Source: Terebella lapidaria (Eukaryota > Annelida > Polychaeta > Terebellida > Terebellidae). Taken from it: a stretch of DNA of 64,000 bases. The DNA lies in assembly GCA_949152475.1 (NCBI GenBank), contig OX424563.1, positions 22,727,001 through 22,791,000 of the forward strand, written 5' to 3'. Every line of letters starts with the position of its first letter. Position 1 is the first letter of the stretch. Positions 62,486 to 64,000 of this stretch are shown one piece after another. The notes beneath the pieces were generated by a model that saw nothing but the letters and a program-made list of their open reading frames with translations, did no database searches and was not told the origin of the DNA. The position numbers and the translations under genes are program-made.

Positions 62486-63590
62486 GTAAGTTGTGATTTG
62501 TTGGTCTGATATACATCAATTTCAGGTTGCTCAATCTACAGACCGATAAACCAACGGCATTGCGTTGTATCCTCCGTCATCCATGGTCCGTTTACAATTT
62601 TTGTTTCTAGTTTTACGGTCTTCCTGAAAATGTGAGCAAAAGTACACGGGGATTTCAAGAGGGAGATTTTATCTGAAGTCATGAATTCTGTTGAGAGATC
62701 GTTTTTTTTTTAATTATGCATCGAATCCATGTATTGGTATGATCATAATAGCAGACGGATTTCCACGTGTTTGCTAGTATATGAACATTAGAAACATCTC
62801 CGTAAAACTATGACTGATTCCTTCCATTCATTTTGTTTCACACTCAAAATGTATACATTCATATGTATACCTTCATATGTATACATTCATATGTATACCG
62901 ATAACTACATTCACACGTATCATAAACATTCCTCATTTCTCAAAATAGAAATTGGCGTGGCCTTCAAGATGTTTGACAAGAACGGCGATGGGAGTATAAC
63001 AACCAAGGAACTCGGGGAGGTGATGCGGTCTCTGGGAGAGAACCCGACCGAGGCTGAACTACTTCAGATCATCAACGAAGTTGACTTCGATGGTGAGATC
63101 TTTGGTATATATGTATTATGAAGCTATTAGATGTTTCGTTCCACAAATGATTGGCGCAATCATAAATATTGGCTTGCTGATTACCATTCCAATTGATACC
63201 ATAGACAGTGGAACAATAGAATTCCCAGAATTCCTCGAGCTGATGGCCAAGAAATTCATATATGACCACATGGAGTCTGATATCCGGGAAGCTTTCAAGA
63301 TATTCGACAGAGACAGGAACGGTACAATCAGCGCTGCCGAGTTACGCCATGTCATGACCAACATCGGGGTCAAAGTTACTGAGGAAGAAATGGACGACAT
63401 GTTGAGAGAGGCAGACATTAATGGGGATGGTGTCATCGACTATCAAGGTTACTATTATTTATTTTGTATGCTGAAGCTGTCATTCTCCCAATGCTTCTCA
63501 TCAAGACTAATATTATGCTATTGCTATATTTGATGAAATCTTCACTGTGTGTTCTTTGCTCCAGAATTCTGCAGAATGATGGTCTGTTGA
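62335..63590 (+). CDS. calmodulin-like four-EF-hand protein with basic N-terminal extension (four-exon model)
   Basis: Joined exons: 62335-62485, 62949-63092, 63205-63447, 63565-63590. They total 564 nt, that is 187 codons plus stop; all introns are phase 1. Residues 1-43 are a basic extension ([20 protein letters not shown]), absent from calmodulin. [20 protein letters not shown] then starts the calmodulin fold. EF loops: 60-71 [12 protein letters not shown], 96-107 [12 protein letters not shown], 133-144 [12 protein letters not shown], 169-180 [12 protein letters not shown]. All have Asp at 1, Gly at 6 and Glu at 12, so four working calcium sites are expected. The protein ends EFCRMMVC. Its target is unknown; calcium-dependent binding of helices in the cytosol is inferred from the family. 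The start may be further upstream if an extra 5-prime exon exists (TTTCAG lies just before the ATG). Confidence 0.88.
62535..62670 (+). repeat. dispersed repeat family C, diverged copy in intron 1 of the calmodulin-like gene
   Basis: GGCATTGCGTTGTATCCTCC, GTCCGTTTACAATTTTTG, GGTCTTCCTGAAAATGTGAG and GGGGATTTCAAGAGGGAGAT match the order of family C blocks. Confidence 0.55.
62845..62905 (+). repeat. short TATGTATACATTCA tandem repeat
   Basis: Four to five copies of about 15 bp in the same intron, reading ATGTATACATTCAT and ATGTATACCTTCAT. Confidence 0.75.
62949..63092 (+). CDS. calmodulin-like gene, exon 2 (EF1 and start of EF2)
   Basis: Acceptor CAAAATAG, donor GTGAGA, phase 1-1. [20 protein letters not shown] and [20 protein letters not shown] are close to canonical calmodulin; the intron falls inside the EF2 loop. 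Confidence 0.9.
63205..63447 (+). CDS. calmodulin-like gene, exon 3 (EF2 to EF4)
   Basis: Acceptor GATACCATAG, donor GTTACT (non-consensus after GT), phase 1-1. Encodes [37 protein letters not shown] and [20 protein letters not shown]. The intron interrupts the EF4 loop before its last Glu. Confidence 0.88.
63565..63590 (+). CDS. calmodulin-like gene, exon 4
   Basis: Acceptor TTCTTTGCTCCAG. Eight residues, EFCRMMVC, complete the EF4 loop and exit helix, then TGA. The exact fit to the calmodulin C-terminus (EEFVQMM) supports this tiny exon. Confidence 0.85.
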
Positions 63591-64000
63591 GAACAGGGCT
63601 TATCCCCGACACTTATACCCAACCGAATAGTTGTATTCGGTTGAGGATCGGCGAATTGTTTACTGTAATTTTCTGACACCTATAGAACATCTCATATCAG
63701 AGTAGATGTCTGCATCTCCCCGAGGTGTATGTGAATAAATTCTGACAAGTAGCTCATGATGTGGAGAGCAGACTGCTCTTAGAATGTCACGTGTGCGAGA
63801 AAATCTTCAGAAAGAGGATAAAATGAATGAAATATTGTTCTTCCCTCATCGCATATATCCTAATAAAAGAGGTAATGGTTGGTATCATTTCAATATTTTT
63901 GTGAATGAAAAATATTATACTTGTTATATGTTCGATTGTAAGAATCAGACTATTAGATGTGAGCCTAATTATGTGAAAATAGACATGCTGAATAAAACTG
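63591..64000 (+). other. 3-prime untranslated region of the calmodulin-like gene
   Basis: AATAAA at 63734-63739 is the first good polyadenylation signal, about 145 bases after the stop. Others lie further on (near 63862 and 63991). ACCGAATAGTTGTATTCGGT at 63622-63641 is a perfect 9-bp-stem palindrome in the UTR. Confidence 0.55.

Overview
This is metazoan genomic DNA, AT-rich, with short exons bounded by GT/AG introns and a very high load of dispersed and tandem repeats. The protein families (PAN/Apple, secreted LRR, Ig-like receptor, calmodulin-like) and the repeat types suggest a marine invertebrate. A mollusc or another lophotrochozoan is my guess; a lancelet is not excluded. No species can be named from the sequence alone.

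Host genes. (1) On the plus strand, seven exons between 7848 and 25182 join in consistent phase into a 1054-residue type I membrane protein: signal peptide, three paralogous cysteine-containing Ig-like domain exons, one conventional Ig-like domain, one membrane helix, and a 554-residue cytoplasmic tail built from in-frame repeats with Tyr-rich blocks. Intron 1 is 12 kb and full of repeats. (2) On the plus strand, four exons from 62335 to 63590 join into a 187-residue four-EF-hand calmodulin-like protein with a basic N-terminal extension of about 39 residues. (3) On the minus strand there is a secreted LRR protein exon (47111-47572) and a PAN/Apple terminal exon (46187-46419). (4) Weaker calls are a PAN-like fragment near 3022-3207 and an isolated exon at 266-426.

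Mobile elements. The centre (25178-35556) is one young-looking Ty3/gypsy LTR retrotransposon in minus orientation. It has two 776-bp LTRs that I read as identical, a 4-bp target duplication, and long gag and pol frames. It sits exactly at the stop codon of gene 1 and supplies a replacement stop. Other elements are a solo LTR (15075-16158), a 1.23-kb non-autonomous DNA transposon with inverted arrays of GGCGGCCGCC palindromes (5046-6275), a TTAA-flanked inverted-repeat element (37394-38262), a decayed Harbinger/ISL2EU-like transposase (9255-9720), a LINE C-terminal fragment (45285-45636), and several dispersed families (called A to E here) with clear nested insertions.

Tandem repeats. The most striking is a 134-bp satellite in intron 1 of gene 1 (10918-11880). 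Each unit carries a DR1-type nuclear-receptor element (AGGTCAAAGGTCA) flanked by TCAAGGTCA-type half-sites. Other arrays lie at 8681, 10028, 35985, 38505, 39965, 50950, 54285 and 61022. Long stretches (roughly 427-2000, 3210-4730, 16160-20040, 40400-41960, 57490-61020) show no gene I can support.
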